A program made the position numbers and the translations under genes. The notes beneath the pieces are model-generated. The model searched no databases. It had not been told where the DNA came from and was given only the letters and a program-made list of their open reading frames with translations. Positions 16,729-27,100 of a stretch of 32,478 nucleotides of DNA are shown piece by piece. Positions within the stretch are counted from its first letter, which is position 1. Each line of letters starts with the position of its first letter. The stretch comes from CAZQVN01 sp964596775. Lineage in GTDB: Bacteria > Eisenbacteria > RBG-16-71-46 > JABDJR01 > JAWXBZ01. The DNA is taken from the NCBI GenBank assembly GCA_964596775.1, contig CAZQVN010000041.1, forward strand, positions 1 to 32,478. The letters run 5' to 3'.

Positions 16729-17946
16729 TCAGCGGCCCGACAGTTCGGCGTACAGCCCCTCGATCCGGGCCACCGCCGCCGCCGAGGCAAAGTCGCGCTC
16801 GATCCGGGCGCGGGCTGCCCGCCCCATCGCCGCCGCCCCCTGTGCGTCCGCGGCCGTCCGGGCCAGGGCCGCCGCCAGGGCCTCCGGGTTTCCCGGCGGC
16901 ACGAGCCGCCCCGTTTCCCCGTCGGCCACCAGTTCGGGGATCCCTCCGATCGACGTTCCGATCACCGGCACGCCGAGGGCGAACGCCTCGAGAATCGCGA
17001 ACGGCTGGTTCTCGTACCACTCGCTGGGCACGACGACCGCCCGGGCGGCACGGATCGCGTCGTGGAGATCGCCGCCGGAGAGATGGCCGAGGAAGCGGAC
17101 CGCCGCGTTGTCCCGGAGCGCCCGCTCGCGGAGCTCCGCCTCGAGCGGGCCGGACCCGGCGATCCGGAGTTCCAGGCCGGAACACCGCTTCATCGCCTCG
17201 AGCAGCGTCGTGACCCCCTTCTCCTTCGACAGCCGGCCGAGGTAGAGAAAATCGCCCCCGGGTTCGACCGCCGGACGGTATTCCTGTTCGCGGATGAAGT
17301 AGGGCCACTCGACGACGCGCTCCGCGGGGAGCCCGTGCGCGACCATCCGCTCCTTCATGAAACGGCTGGGGGCAAGAAACCGCGCCACCTTCTCGTGATC
17401 CCGCCGCTTCCAGGATGTGCTGGACTCGCGGTACACGACGAGGCTCTTGAGCCACGACCCGTGGTGGCACGCCTTCCTGAGCACCGGCGCGAACCGGTTG
17501 CCCGGACCGCACTCCTCGCAGACCTCTCCGCCCGACAGGAAGAGATAGGCGGGGCAGACCCACTTGTAGTCGTGAAGCGTCTGGACGACCGGAACGCCGG
17601 CGTCCGCCAGCGGCGCCAGGATTGACGGCGAAAGCTGATGGTGGATGTTGTGGAGATGCGCGACGTCGGGGCGGAACGCCTCGATCAGCCGCTCGAGGTT
17701 CGCGGCCGCCGCAACGTTGTACACGACCTCCCGGGCGAACCGGATCGACTCCAGCGGGCCCGCCCGATGGTAGTCGGCGGCCGGAGCAAAGTACTTCGAC
17801 CACTCGGTCGGACGGTTCTCCGGGTGATGGGACGCGAAAAACGCCACGTCGTGCCCGCGCGCCGAAAGCTCGTCGGCGAGGTCGAAGCAGTAGCGCTCCG
17901 ATCCTCCCTTGACCCAGTGGAACTTGTTGATCTGGAGGATCTTCAT
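16729..17946 (-). CDS. GT4-family glycosyltransferase, 405 aa
   Basis: Cytosolic GT-B glycosyltransferase. The N-terminal domain has MKILQINKFHWVKGGSERY with the glycine-rich acceptor-side loop, and HLHNIHHQLSP and LHDYKWVCPAY. The C-terminal donor domain has FLYLGRLSKEKGV and the E-x7-E region YENQPFAILEAFALGVPVI, followed by GGIPELV. A cysteine cluster (CEECG, then CHHGS) in the N-domain recurs in one GT4 subgroup and could bind a metal. It starts 35 bp after the CzcA-like stop on the same strand, so it may be the last gene of that operon although it has no obvious link to metal efflux. Sugar and acceptor are unknown. Confidence 0.88.
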   Translation of the reverse strand: MKILQINKFHWVKGGSERYCFDLADELSARGHDVAFFASHHPENRPTEWSKYFAPAADYHRAGPLESIRFAREVVYNVAAAANLERLIEAFRPDVAHLHNIHHQLSPSILAPLADAGVPVVQTLHDYKWVCPAYLFLSGGEVCEECGPGNRFAPVLRKACHHGSWLKSLVVYRESSTSWKRRDHEKVARFLAPSRFMKERMVAHGLPAERVVEWPYFIREQEYRPAVEPGGDFLYLGRLSKEKGVTTLLEAMKRCSGLELRIAGSGPLEAELRERALRDNAAVRFLGHLSGGDLHDAIRAARAVVVPSEWYENQPFAILEAFALGVPVIGTSIGGIPELVADGETGRLVPPGNPEALAAALARTAADAQGAAAMGRAARARIERDFASAAAVARIEGLYAELSGR

Positions 17947-17981
17947 GAAATCCGCGTCGGCATCATGTCCGGCGCATCATC

Positions 17982-20900
17982 TCACCGGCGCCGTCCATGA
18001 ATCAATCCGTACAGGGCCGGCAGCACCACGAGCGTCAGCAGCGTGGACGACACGATCCCGCCGATGACCACGGTGGCCAGCGGCCGCTGGACCTCGGCCC
18101 CGGTTCCGTGGGCCAGCGCCATCGGCACGAAGCCGAGACTGGCCACCAGCGCCGTCATCAGCACCGGGCGCAACCGCGTCAGCGACCCCTTCCGGATCGC
18201 CTCCTCGACGGGCATCCCGGAAGACACGAGCCCGTTGATGAACGTGATCATCACCAGGCCGTTCAGAACGGCCACGCCGGACAGCGCGATGAAGCCCACC
18301 GCCGCGGAAATGGACAGGGGGATGTCGCGGAGCCAGAGCGCGATGATCCCGCCGGTCAGGGCCAGCGGAACGCCGGTGAACACGAGGAGGGCGGACCGGA
18401 GCGACCCGAAACTCAGGAACAGCAGCAGGCCGATCAGGAACAGGGCCAGCGGAACGACGACCATGAGCCGGCTCCGCGCGGTGAGAAGATTCTCGTACTG
18501 GCCGCCCCAGCCGATCCAGTTTCCCGGAGGGAGCCGGACTTCCGCGTCGAGCTTCATCCGGGCCTCCTCGACGAACGAACCGAGGTCGCGGCCGCGGACG
18601 TTGGCCTGGACCACGACGCGGCGCTTTCCGTTTTCCCGGCTGACCTGATTCGGCCCCTCTTCGAGCCGGATATCCGCGAGCGCGCCCAGCGGAACGTACG
18701 CCGCGTGGACGTCCTCGTTCCCCGAGGAGAGAAACGACGCGGGGCGGACGACCGGAGCCTCCCTCGGGAGCGGGATCGGGAGGTTCCTCATCGCGTGAAG
18801 GTCGCGGCGGATCTCGTCGGGAAGGCGCACCACGAGATCGAAGCGCCGGTCCCCTTCGTACACCTCGCCCACGGTGCTCCCGCCGATGGCCGTCTCGACG
18901 ACCTCCTGGACGTCGGACACGTTGAGGCCGTAGCGGGCGATCGTCTTCCGGTCGATGTCGATAGTCAGGACCGGCAGCCCGCCGGTCTGCTCCACCTTGA
19001 TGTCGCTGGCCCCGGGGATCGTGGCCAGCACGGCCGCGATCTTCGTCGCGCCCGCCGTCAGTGTCTCGATGTCGTCGCCGAACACCTTGACGGCGAGGTC
19101 GCTGCGGATCCCCGAGATCAGCTCGTTGAAGCGGAGCTCGATCGGCTGGCTGAACTCGAAGTTCTGGCCGGGGAGCCGGGCGAGCACCTTCTCCATCGCC
19201 TCGGCCAGTTCCTCCTGGTTCCGAGCTTTCGTCCACTGCTCGCGCGGATGCAGCAGGATGTAGGTGTCGGAAACGTTCGGACCCATCGGGTCGGTGGCGA
19301 TCTCCGCCGTTCCGGTCCGGGCAAAGATCTCGGCCACCTCGTCGGGAAACTCGGCGCGGATCAGGTCCTCCACCTTCGACTGGAGGGCCACGCTCGTGGT
19401 CAGGCTGACCGACGGAATGCGGGCCGGCTGGATGGCCAGCGCCCCCTCGCCGAGCTTCGGCACGAACTCGCTGCCGAGCCGCGTGCCGAGCCAGCCGCAG
19501 GCCGCGAGAAACAGCGCGGCCAGCGCCACGACGCCGACGCGGAACCGGAGCGCCCGCTCCAGCGCGGGCGCGTAGACCCGGCGGGCCAGCCCCATCACCG
19601 CGTTGTCCTTTTCCGAAACGCGGCCGCGCAGGAGGACCGCCACCGCCGCGGGCACGAACGTGAACGTGAGGATCAACGCTCCGGCCAGGGCCAGCAGGAC
19701 CACCGAGGCCATTGGCGTGAACATCTTCCCCTCGATCCCGGTGAGCGTCAGGACCGGCAGGTAGACGATCATGATGATCCCCATGCCGAACAGCGTCGGG
19801 CGCGACACCTCCCGCGCGCTGGAGAAGGACTCGTCCAGCCTCTCCTTGAGCGTCAGCACCCGGCCGAGCGCGTGCTGCCGCTCTCCGAAACGGCGGATGA
19901 TGTTCTCCACCATGACCACCGCGCCGTCCACGACGATGCCGAAGTCGATCGCTCCGAGGCTCATCAGGTTGCCGCTGATCCCCCGCTCCACCATCCCGGT
20001 GATCGCGAACAGCATGGACAGCGGGATCGTCATGGCCACGATCAGCGCCGCCCGGACGTTTCCGAGCAGCAGCAGCAGGATGATCACGACCAGGGCCGCC
20101 CCCTCGAGCAGGTTCGTCCGCACCGTGTGCAGCGTTGCGTCGACGAGATAGGTGCGGTCGTAGAGCGTGCGGGCGGTGACCCCGGCCGGAAGCGACCGGT
20201 TGACCTCCTTCATCTTTTCGGCGATGCGGCCGGACACGACACGGCTGTTTTCGCCGACGAGCATGATCGCCGTGCCGATGACCGCCTCGTGGCCGTCGTC
20301 GGTGGCGGCCCCGGTCCGGAGACTGCTCCCGATCTCCACCGTGGCCACGTCGCGGATGCGCAGCGGAGCGCCGTCGGTGCTGCCGAGGATCACGTTTTCG
20401 ATGTCCTCCGCCGACGTGACCAGCCCGGTGGCCCGGATCAGGTACTGCTCGTCGTAGTGCTCCACGTAACCGCCGCCGGCGTTCGCGTTGTTCCGGGCCA
20501 GCGCCTCGAAGACGTCGCGGAACGACAGGCCGTACGACTGGAGCTTCGCCGGATCCGGAGACACCTGGTACTGCTTTTCGAAGCCGCCGATCGCGTTGAC
20601 TTCGGTGACCCCGGGCACGGTCCGCACCTGCGGCCGGACGATCCAGTCCTGGATGGTGCGCAGGTCGGTCAGCGTGTAGGGCGTGCCGTCCGGCTTCCGT
20701 GCGGAGGAATCGGCCTGCACGTTCCACATGAAGATTTCGCCGAGGCCGGTGGCGATCGGTCCCATCACCGGGTCGCCGACGCCGGGCGGAAGACTCTCCC
20801 GCGCCTCCTGGAGCCTCTGGTTGACGAGCTGGCGCGCGTGATAGATGTCGGTGCCGTCCTTGAACACCACGGTGACCTGCGACAGCCCGTAGCGGGACAG

Positions 20901-21152
20901 CGACCGCACCTGCTCCACGTCGGGGATCCCCCCCATGGCCCACTCGATCGGAAACGTGATCAGCCGCTCCACCTCCACCGGGGGCAACGCGGTGACGGAC
21001 GTGTTGATCTGCACCTGGACGTTCGTGATGTCGGGAACGGCGTCGATCGGCAGCCGCGTGAAGTTGAAGACGCCGAGGAGGGCCATGGCCAGCGTGGCCA
21101 CGAGAACGAGCCATCTCCGGCTTACGGAAAAGGACAGGATCCGATCAAGCAT
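17982..21152 (-). CDS. czcA: Heavy-metal RND efflux pump, CzcA-like (HME1 type), 1056 aa
   Basis: Proton-driven inner-membrane trimer that exports divalent metals through the adaptor and outer-membrane channel. N-terminal helix followed by FTRLPIDAVPDITNVQVQ; TM4 carries DFG-x3-DGA-x3-VEN at 403-417, the signature linked to the Zn/Co/Cd/Ni (HME1) class rather than the Cu/Ag class. The length of 1056 aa is full for the family, and the two large periplasmic loops and repeated TM halves are present. GGAGG lies 7 nt before the ATG. A short hairpin CCCTC-GCGA-GAGGG (21166-21179) sits just upstream of it. It follows the adaptor by 77 bp. Metal specificity is inferred from the motif only. Confidence 0.95.
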   Translation of the reverse strand: MLDRILSFSVSRRWLVLVATLAMALLGVFNFTRLPIDAVPDITNVQVQINTSVTALPPVEVERLITFPIEWAMGGIPDVEQVRSLSRYGLSQVTVVFKDGTDIYHARQLVNQRLQEARESLPPGVGDPVMGPIATGLGEIFMWNVQADSSARKPDGTPYTLTDLRTIQDWIVRPQVRTVPGVTEVNAIGGFEKQYQVSPDPAKLQSYGLSFRDVFEALARNNANAGGGYVEHYDEQYLIRATGLVTSAEDIENVILGSTDGAPLRIRDVATVEIGSSLRTGAATDDGHEAVIGTAIMLVGENSRVVSGRIAEKMKEVNRSLPAGVTARTLYDRTYLVDATLHTVRTNLLEGAALVVIILLLLLGNVRAALIVAMTIPLSMLFAITGMVERGISGNLMSLGAIDFGIVVDGAVVMVENIIRRFGERQHALGRVLTLKERLDESFSSAREVSRPTLFGMGIIMIVYLPVLTLTGIEGKMFTPMASVVLLALAGALILTFTFVPAAVAVLLRGRVSEKDNAVMGLARRVYAPALERALRFRVGVVALAALFLAACGWLGTRLGSEFVPKLGEGALAIQPARIPSVSLTTSVALQSKVEDLIRAEFPDEVAEIFARTGTAEIATDPMGPNVSDTYILLHPREQWTKARNQEELAEAMEKVLARLPGQNFEFSQPIELRFNELISGIRSDLAVKVFGDDIETLTAGATKIAAVLATIPGASDIKVEQTGGLPVLTIDIDRKTIARYGLNVSDVQEVVETAIGGSTVGEVYEGDRRFDLVVRLPDEIRRDLHAMRNLPIPLPREAPVVRPASFLSSGNEDVHAAYVPLGALADIRLEEGPNQVSRENGKRRVVVQANVRGRDLGSFVEEARMKLDAEVRLPPGNWIGWGGQYENLLTARSRLMVVVPLALFLIGLLLFLSFGSLRSALLVFTGVPLALTGGIIALWLRDIPLSISAAVGFIALSGVAVLNGLVMITFINGLVSSGMPVEEAIRKGSLTRLRPVLMTALVASLGFVPMALAHGTGAEVQRPLATVVIGGIVSSTLLTLVVLPALYGLIHGRRR

Positions 21153-21229
21153 GGGGCCGCCTCCACCCTCTCGCGAGGGAACCCGCGGCAGGAGTGAACC
21201 GCCGGGGCCGAACGCCCTCCGGAGCGCGG

Positions 21230-22276
21230 CTAGTGGTCATGGCCGGCCTCCGACTTGAGGATCTCGGACTTGAGGAGAAAGCTCCCCTCGGAAACGCAGA
21301 GGTCGCCGGGGACGAGCCCCTTCACGATCTCGAGGTATGCGCCGTCGGAGCGGCCGGTTTCCACCGGCGTGGCCACGAACACCCCCCCTTCCTCGAGGAA
21401 GACGACGGTGACGCCGGCGATCCGCTGGATCGACTTTTCGTGCACGGCGATCGGGACTTCCGTTTCGTCCACCGTGACCCGCGCCGTGACGAACATGCCG
21501 GGGCGCCAGGTCAGGCCGCGGTTGTCGAGGACGATCCGGGCCGTGGCGGCGCGCGTCGTCTCGCCGAGGATCGGCCCGATGTACTCGATCCGGTCCACCG
21601 TCGAGAGACCGCCCCCGGTGGCCGTGAGCGACACCTCCTGGCCGGCCTTGACCCGGCCGAGGTCCCGGGAATAGACGGTGACGTTGGCCCAGACGGACGT
21701 GAGGTCGGCCACGACGAACACGTCGGAATCGTCCCGTACGAACTCGCCGAGCGTGATGTGCTTTTCGATGATCGTGCCGTCGATGAGGGACTTCACTTCG
21801 TAGGTGGACAGGCTCTGGTTGCTCTCCACGATGGCCAGGACCTCGTCGCGGCGCACGAGGTCGCCGAGCGTTTTCCGGACCTCCCGGGCGATCCCCGGAA
21901 AGCGCGGCACGATGTGGGCGAGCCGGTCGGCGTTCGGCACGATCTCCCCCGGGAGGTCGAGCACGACCCGGATCGACCGGGGACCGACCGTTTCGGTGAC
22001 GATGCCCGCCTCGCGGATCGCCGCCGGGGTCAGGGTCACGCGCCCCTCGTCCGCGCCGTGATCGGAATGGCCGGCGTGATCGTCGTGACCGGCATGGTCA
22101 TCGTGACCGGCATGGTCATCGTGGTCGCCGTGAGCCGAACCGGCCCCGGCTCGGCCGGCCTGCCCTGCCGCGGATTCTTCCTTTTGCGCCCCGCAGGACA
22201 CGCAGAACATCACGATCAGCGCCAGGACAAGGTGTCCGGCCCGTGCCTTCATCAGATTCGGGTTCGTCATCATCAT
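21230..22276 (-). CDS. czcB: Metal-efflux periplasmic adaptor, CzcB-like, with His/Asp-rich N-terminal repeat, 348 aa
   Basis: Membrane-fusion protein joining CzcA to the outer-membrane channel. A hydrophobic leader (about 14-27) ends at Cys28 (FCVSCG), an imperfect lipobox that suggests a lipoprotein. Residues 49-73 are a histidine/aspartate-rich stretch built from three repeats of about DDHAGH, encoded by 18-bp repeats near 22074-22128. The C-terminus also ends GHDH. Such regions bind metal in CzcB/CusB relatives and may pass ions to the pump. The barrel and hairpin core (IVPNADRLAHIVPRFPG onward) is typical. The first of three ATGs (22276) overlaps the upstream stop as ATGA; GGGGAG precedes it closely. 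Confidence 0.93.
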   Translation of the reverse strand: MMMTNPNLMKARAGHLVLALIVMFCVSCGAQKEESAAGQAGRAGAGSAHGDHDDHAGHDDHAGHDDHAGHSDHGADEGRVTLTPAAIREAGIVTETVGPRSIRVVLDLPGEIVPNADRLAHIVPRFPGIAREVRKTLGDLVRRDEVLAIVESNQSLSTYEVKSLIDGTIIEKHITLGEFVRDDSDVFVVADLTSVWANVTVYSRDLGRVKAGQEVSLTATGGGLSTVDRIEYIGPILGETTRAATARIVLDNRGLTWRPGMFVTARVTVDETEVPIAVHEKSIQRIAGVTVVFLEEGGVFVATPVETGRSDGAYLEIVKGLVPGDLCVSEGSFLLKSEILKSEAGHDH

Positions 22277-23670
22277 TTCTCCCCGGTGTTGTGGATCAGG
22301 GGCGCACCCAGCAGCAGTTCCAGGTCCGCGACGACACGGTGATAGTCGAGTTTCGTGGCCAGGAGGTCGCGGCGGGCGCGGGTCAGCGCCCTCCGCGCCT
22401 CGAGAAGGTCGACGTAGGTGAACCGTCCGCGTTCGAACCCGGCGTGGATCTCCGCGAAGGCCCGTTCGGCGGCGGGGATGACGGCATCGCGCAGCGTGAT
22501 CCAGCGGTCGCGGTCGCGCTCGGCCGCGGCCAGCGCCTCCGAGAACGCGAGCGCCCGCTCGATCTTCAGATTGTCGCGCTCGCTGCGGGCCCTCTCGATG
22601 TCCGCCGCCGCCGCCGCCACGCTTCCGCGGTTGCGGTCGAAGAACAGCAGCGGCAGGGACAGCCCGGCCACGAACGTTCCGGTGTCGTCGCCGTTCAGTC
22701 GCCGGTATCCGGCGGACACGGACAGGTTCACGGCGCCTTCCGCGCGGGCCAGCGCCCGTTCCTTCTCGGCGGCGTCGATGAGGGCGCTCATCCGCCCCAT
22801 GACCGGCCCGGACTCGAGCCGCGCGAGCAGTTCGTCGCGCGGCGGCACGTCCTGAAGCTGGTCGACGATGCCGGCCACCGCCGTGAAGCGCGGACGGACG
22901 TCGCCCCAGAGGGAGGACAGCCGGACACGAGCCACCGATTCGCTGCGCTCCAGGTCCCGGAGATCGAGGCGCGTTGTTTCGTAATCCAGGTCGGCGCGGA
23001 TCTGCTCGGCCCGGTGCGCGGCGCCCCCGGCCACCATCCTTCCGATCGAGGCGCGGATCTCGCCGGCGATCTCCACATCGGCCTCCTGAAGTTCCCTGGC
23101 CATGCTCGAGGCCGACACGTCGAGGAACGCCCGGGTGACCCGGGCCATCACCGACAGCCGCGCGATTTCATAGTCGCCCGATCGCACAACGACGTCCGCA
23201 TCCGCCGCCGCGCGGCGCGCGGCGCGCTTGCCGCCGCGTTCAAGAAGGTGGCCGAGCGACAGCGTCATCTCCGATTCCGCAAGGCCTGGGAGCCCGCCGG
23301 AGATCCCTTCCACATCGAGGGAGAGTTCCGGATTCGGCCGGGCCCCGGCCTGGAGGCTCCTGGCTTCCGCGGCCCGGATGTCCCACGAGTAAGCCTGGAG
23401 TTCGGGATTGTTGAGCAGCGCCAGCGCCACCGCGCCGGCCAGGCTCAGCGTGTCGGCGGGACCGGGGCCTGCGGGTGCTGGTGCAGCCACCCCGGTCGCG
23501 GGTGCTGATGCCGCGGGCGCCCCCACGTCGGCGGCCCGCGGAGCGGACGCACGCGGATCGGCGGCCCGGGCCGATGCCGCACACGCGGACAGCATGCCCG
23601 CAGCGAGAACCACGAGACAGAGCATGCGCGCAGGCGCCGCCCGCCCCGCGAAGCGATTCAAGGAGATCAT
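22273..23670 (-). CDS. czcC: Outer-membrane efflux channel, TolC/CzcC family, 465 aa
   Basis: Trimeric outer-membrane channel of the metal efflux system. The leader from the ATG at 23670 (MISLNRF...) ends in MLSAC, a good lipobox, so the protein is probably lipidated. An Ala/Pro-rich linker is followed by the first OEP repeat LSLAGAVALALLNNPELQAYSWDIRAAEA, alternating coiled-coil heptads, and the second repeat near the C-terminus (FTYVDLLEARRALTRARRD). An earlier ATG at 23718 would add 16 residues with no signal-like features; I prefer 23670. The stop overlaps the adaptor start. It is 141 bp downstream of the Cys-rich small gene; a GC-rich hairpin (23731-23747) without a U tract lies in that gap. 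Confidence 0.93.
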   Translation of the reverse strand: MISLNRFAGRAAPARMLCLVVLAAGMLSACAASARAADPRASAPRAADVGAPAASAPATGVAAPAPAGPGPADTLSLAGAVALALLNNPELQAYSWDIRAAEARSLQAGARPNPELSLDVEGISGGLPGLAESEMTLSLGHLLERGGKRAARRAAADADVVVRSGDYEIARLSVMARVTRAFLDVSASSMARELQEADVEIAGEIRASIGRMVAGGAAHRAEQIRADLDYETTRLDLRDLERSESVARVRLSSLWGDVRPRFTAVAGIVDQLQDVPPRDELLARLESGPVMGRMSALIDAAEKERALARAEGAVNLSVSAGYRRLNGDDTGTFVAGLSLPLLFFDRNRGSVAAAAADIERARSERDNLKIERALAFSEALAAAERDRDRWITLRDAVIPAAERAFAEIHAGFERGRFTYVDLLEARRALTRARRDLLATKLDYHRVVADLELLLGAPLIHNTGEK

Positions 23671-23811
23671 CTGGACGGTCTCTTTCTGTGACGGTGTCCC
23701 GGAACGGCAATCGGCCATGACGCCGGCCTGCCCGTCAACGCGACGGGGAGCCGTTCAGACAGTGAGCTGTCGGATTATTTCGGGATGGATGCGTCGGTCG
23801 GAAGGAGACGA

Positions 23812-24153
23812 TCAGATCAAAAGCGGAACGGGCGCGGCACTCGGGGTTTCGAACGCGGAATCGTCCGGCGGGGTGAACGCCAGGCCGGTGGTGACGGAAA
23901 CCGGGCGGAGGAACGTTTCGTCCGGGACCACGATCATCATCGGCACGATCGGCGCCCGGACGTCCCGGGCGTCGGCCGTGACCGGCTGGGCGCAGGGATC
24001 GTCGGCGCACAGTTCCTCGTGGCCGCAGCTCGTTTCCGGGCAGGCGCAGGGGTGCATCAGGAACCCGGTGACGCAGAGGCTCGGCACGCCGACCAGCGTC
24101 CAGAGAACGAGGATCAGTGCGGGGAGGCGTTTCATGAATGTCGAGTGTTTCAT
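23812..24153 (-). CDS. Small Cys-rich exported protein preceding czcCBA, 113 aa
   Basis: An N-terminal hydrophobic segment (about 9-32) serves as signal peptide or anchor. It is followed by a cluster Cys36, Cys38, Cys43, His45, Cys49, Cys54 (PCACPETSCGHEELCADDPC), then a Pro/Asp-rich tail. The dense Cys/His group suggests metal binding in the periplasm. Small proteins with a similar C-x-HE-x2-C-x3-PC core are, from memory, found beside CzcCBA/CusCBA operons in several phyla, which supports a metal-sensing or chaperone role, but the function is not established. The ATG at 24153 has AGGAAG upstream; the internal ATG at 24135 has no RBS. It begins only 29 bp after the carbamoyltransferase stop. 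Confidence 0.75.
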   Translation of the reverse strand: MKHSTFMKRLPALILVLWTLVGVPSLCVTGFLMHPCACPETSCGHEELCADDPCAQPVTADARDVRAPIVPMMIVVPDETFLRPVSVTTGLAFTPPDDSAFETPSAAPVPLLI

Positions 24154-24182
24154 GTTCCAGCGCTTCCTGCAACCTGCGGCGA

Positions 24183-27100
24183 TCAGTACATCACGTACAT
24201 GGATTCCGAAACGACTTCGGACTCCACTTCCATTTTCGGCAGTTTCGCCGCGATCTTGAGCAGCTCCGCCAGAACCGGCCTCAGGGCCTCGGTGGCCTCC
24301 CCCGGCGTCCAGAAACCGGCGAGAGCCGCGGCCATGGCGGTCGGGTCGACCGTTTCCGCGTCCATCGGGGCGGGGACGGCAAAAACCAGCTCCGGCGATT
24401 CCGGTTCCGCATAATCATCCCAGAACGAATCCGCCCCCTTCGTCCTCGTGGACACCCGGACTGCGGCCGTTCCGGCCAGCTTCCTGGCCAGGGGCTGAAA
24501 ACGCTCCCGGTACAGGGCCCGGAGCGCTTCCCTGAGTTCGGCGTTTTCCGGCTGCGGGGCGGCGGCTTCGCGGACCTGGGGCGTCTTCGCGATCGGCGAG
24601 TCGGCCGGCTGCTCTTCCTTGTAGAGGATGAAATTCTCGAGGACGAGGACGTCCATTTCCGTCCGCATGAAGCAGCGGTAGGCCTCCCAGGGCGTGTTGA
24701 CGATCGGCTCGCCGCGGACGTTGAACGACGTGTTGACGATCACGCCGTAGCCGGTCATGTCGTCGAACGCCTTGATGACGTCGTAGTAGCCGGGGTTTTC
24801 CTCTTTCGTAGCCGACTGGATCCGCGCCGAGTAGTCCACGTGGGTGATCGCCGGGAGGTCTGAGCGCGGTTTCCGGACGATCTCCAGGAGGTCGTCCCCC
24901 TCCATGGCCTCGAGCGGCAGGCGGCGGCTCTCCTTGACGGGCGCCACGAGCAACATGTACGGGCTCTCGCGGTCGATCTCGAAGTAGTCGCCGATCTTCT
25001 CGGCCAGGCAGACAGGGGCGAACGGCCGGAACGACTCGCGGTACTTGATCTTCAAGTTGAGGCGCGTCTGCATTTCCGGATTGCGGGCGTCGCCGATGAT
25101 CGACCGGGCGCCGAGCGCCCGCGGACCGAACTCCGTGCGACCCGTGAAGTGCCCGACGACCTTTCCGGCGGCGAGCAGGTCGGCCACCGTGCGGGCCCGC
25201 TCCTCCGGCGAAACATGATGGGCCGGGCAGCCGTAGGTGTCGAGGAACGCCTTGATTTCGGCGTCGGAGTAGCCGGGTCCCCACCAGGAGGCGCCGTGCT
25301 TCGCGCGACCGTCCTCGCGGAGCGTGCGCGGCTTCCTGAAGTACGTGTGCCAGGCGTCGAGGGCCGCGCCGAGGGCGGCGCCGGAGTCGCCGGCGGCCGG
25401 CTGGATCCAGATCTCCCTGAACGGCCCTTCGCGGAGGATGCGGCCGTTGGCCACGCAGTTGAGCACCACGCCGCCGGCCATGCACAGGTTGTCCTCGCCG
25501 GTCAGCTCCTTCGCGTACGCCGCCATCTTCAGCATCGCTTCTTCCGTCACAACCTGGGCGGAGCGGGCGATGTCGATCTCGCGCCGGGTGATCCGCGATT
25601 CGATCTCGCGGGGCGGGCCGCCGAACAGGTCGGCCACCTTCGGGCTCGTCATCGACCCTTCGGAGAGGAAGCCGAAGTAGTCGAGGTTCAGTTCCACCGA
25701 GCCGTCGTCCTTCACGCTGACCATGTTCTGCCTGATGAGGTCCGCGTATTTCGGATCGCCGTAGGGCGCCAGGCCCATCATCTTGTACTCACCGGAGTTG
25801 ACCTTGAACCCGGTGAACTGCGTGAACGCCGAGTAGAGCAGGCCGAGCGAGTTCGGGAAGCGCATCTCCTTGAGGATCTTGATTTCCGAGCCGTTGCCGA
25901 CGCCGATGGAGGCGGTGGCCCACTCGCCGACGCCGTCGATCGTGAGGATGGCCGCCTTCTCGAACGGCGACGGATAGAACGCGCTGGCCGCGTGCGACCG
26001 GTGATGAATGTTCTGCAGCACCTTTCCGTCGTAGCCGAGGAAGTGCCGGATCAATTGAGGGATGTGGAGCTTCTGGCCGGTCCAGAACGGCATGATCCGC
26101 ATCCACGCCTCCTCCCCTTTTTCACCGAGGGCGAGCAGCGTGTGGAGGATCCGCTCGAACGTGAGCGCCGCGTTATCGTAGTAGACGACCGCAGCGAGGT
26201 CGTTCGGCTGGATCCCCGCTTCCTCCAGGCAGAAATTGACGGAGTGATGCGGGAAACGCGGGTCGTTCTTGACGCGGCTGAACCGTTCCTCCTCCGCGGC
26301 AGCCACGATCTCGCCGTCCCGGATCAGGGCGGCGCCGGAATTGTGGTAGAAGCAGGAGAGGCCGAGAATGTACTGGGGCTTGTCGCCGGGTGCCGGAGCC
26401 GGACGGACGGACGGCGGGGCGGCGGGCAGGAGCTGTCTGTTCCGGATCTCCCCCCCGATGAACTCCGCGATCTTTCCGTGCCCGAACGGCGAAAAGTGCG
26501 TGTCCTTCCCGAGCGGGATCCGCTTCCGCTCCTCGCGCGGCATCTTCAGGATCGGCGCGGTGAGGTTCATCACGTGGAGGCCCCGTTCCGGGTCCGCAAG
26601 GCTCTCGAACAGCGGCTGGTATTTCGGCGCCAGCTCGTCCATGTAGTAGTAGTACGTGGGGATCGGCACGACGAGCACCGGGATCGATCCGGCGGCCCGG
26701 TGGAACCGGCGGACGAGGGCCGCCATGAGCTTCCAGCCGGGCGTGTCCGGCGACTGGTAGTCCTCGTGCGGCTGGAAGTCCTTCATCCTGAGCATCGCCG
26801 AGCGGAGCTTCGGCTTCAGGTCGGGCAGCCTGTCCTCGAGCATCCCCTCGACCTTCCGGATGCCGAGACCGTCGCGCATCCTGTTGACGATCTTCATCGT
26901 GCCGTCGGCGTCGTGCGTGTGGGGCCGGTCGGAGACCGCGCCCGTTGCCTCGTCCGCGTCGGGCCGGGCCAGCGGCACCGGAACGTTGTGAAGACTCAAC
27001 TGCGCGCCGTCGAGCGTGAAGTACGGCTTCGGGCCGAGGACCGTCTTGCCGGTGGAGCGCTCGATGTATTCGCGGTACGGCACCTTGATCCGGTCGATGT

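Noticed and set aside
17982..21152. CusA (Cu/Ag) assignment
   Set aside because: The TM4 signature DFG-x3-DGA-x3-VEN fits the divalent-cation CzcA class better.
17997..21197. Open frame of more than 1000 codons opposite czcA
   Set aside because: Mirror of the pump codons, rich in His, Arg, Asp and Gln; no family resemblance.
23731..23747. Intrinsic terminator between the Cys-rich gene and czcC
   Set aside because: A 6-bp stem CCCGTC/GACGGG exists but no U tract follows on the minus strand, so it is noted only as a hairpin.
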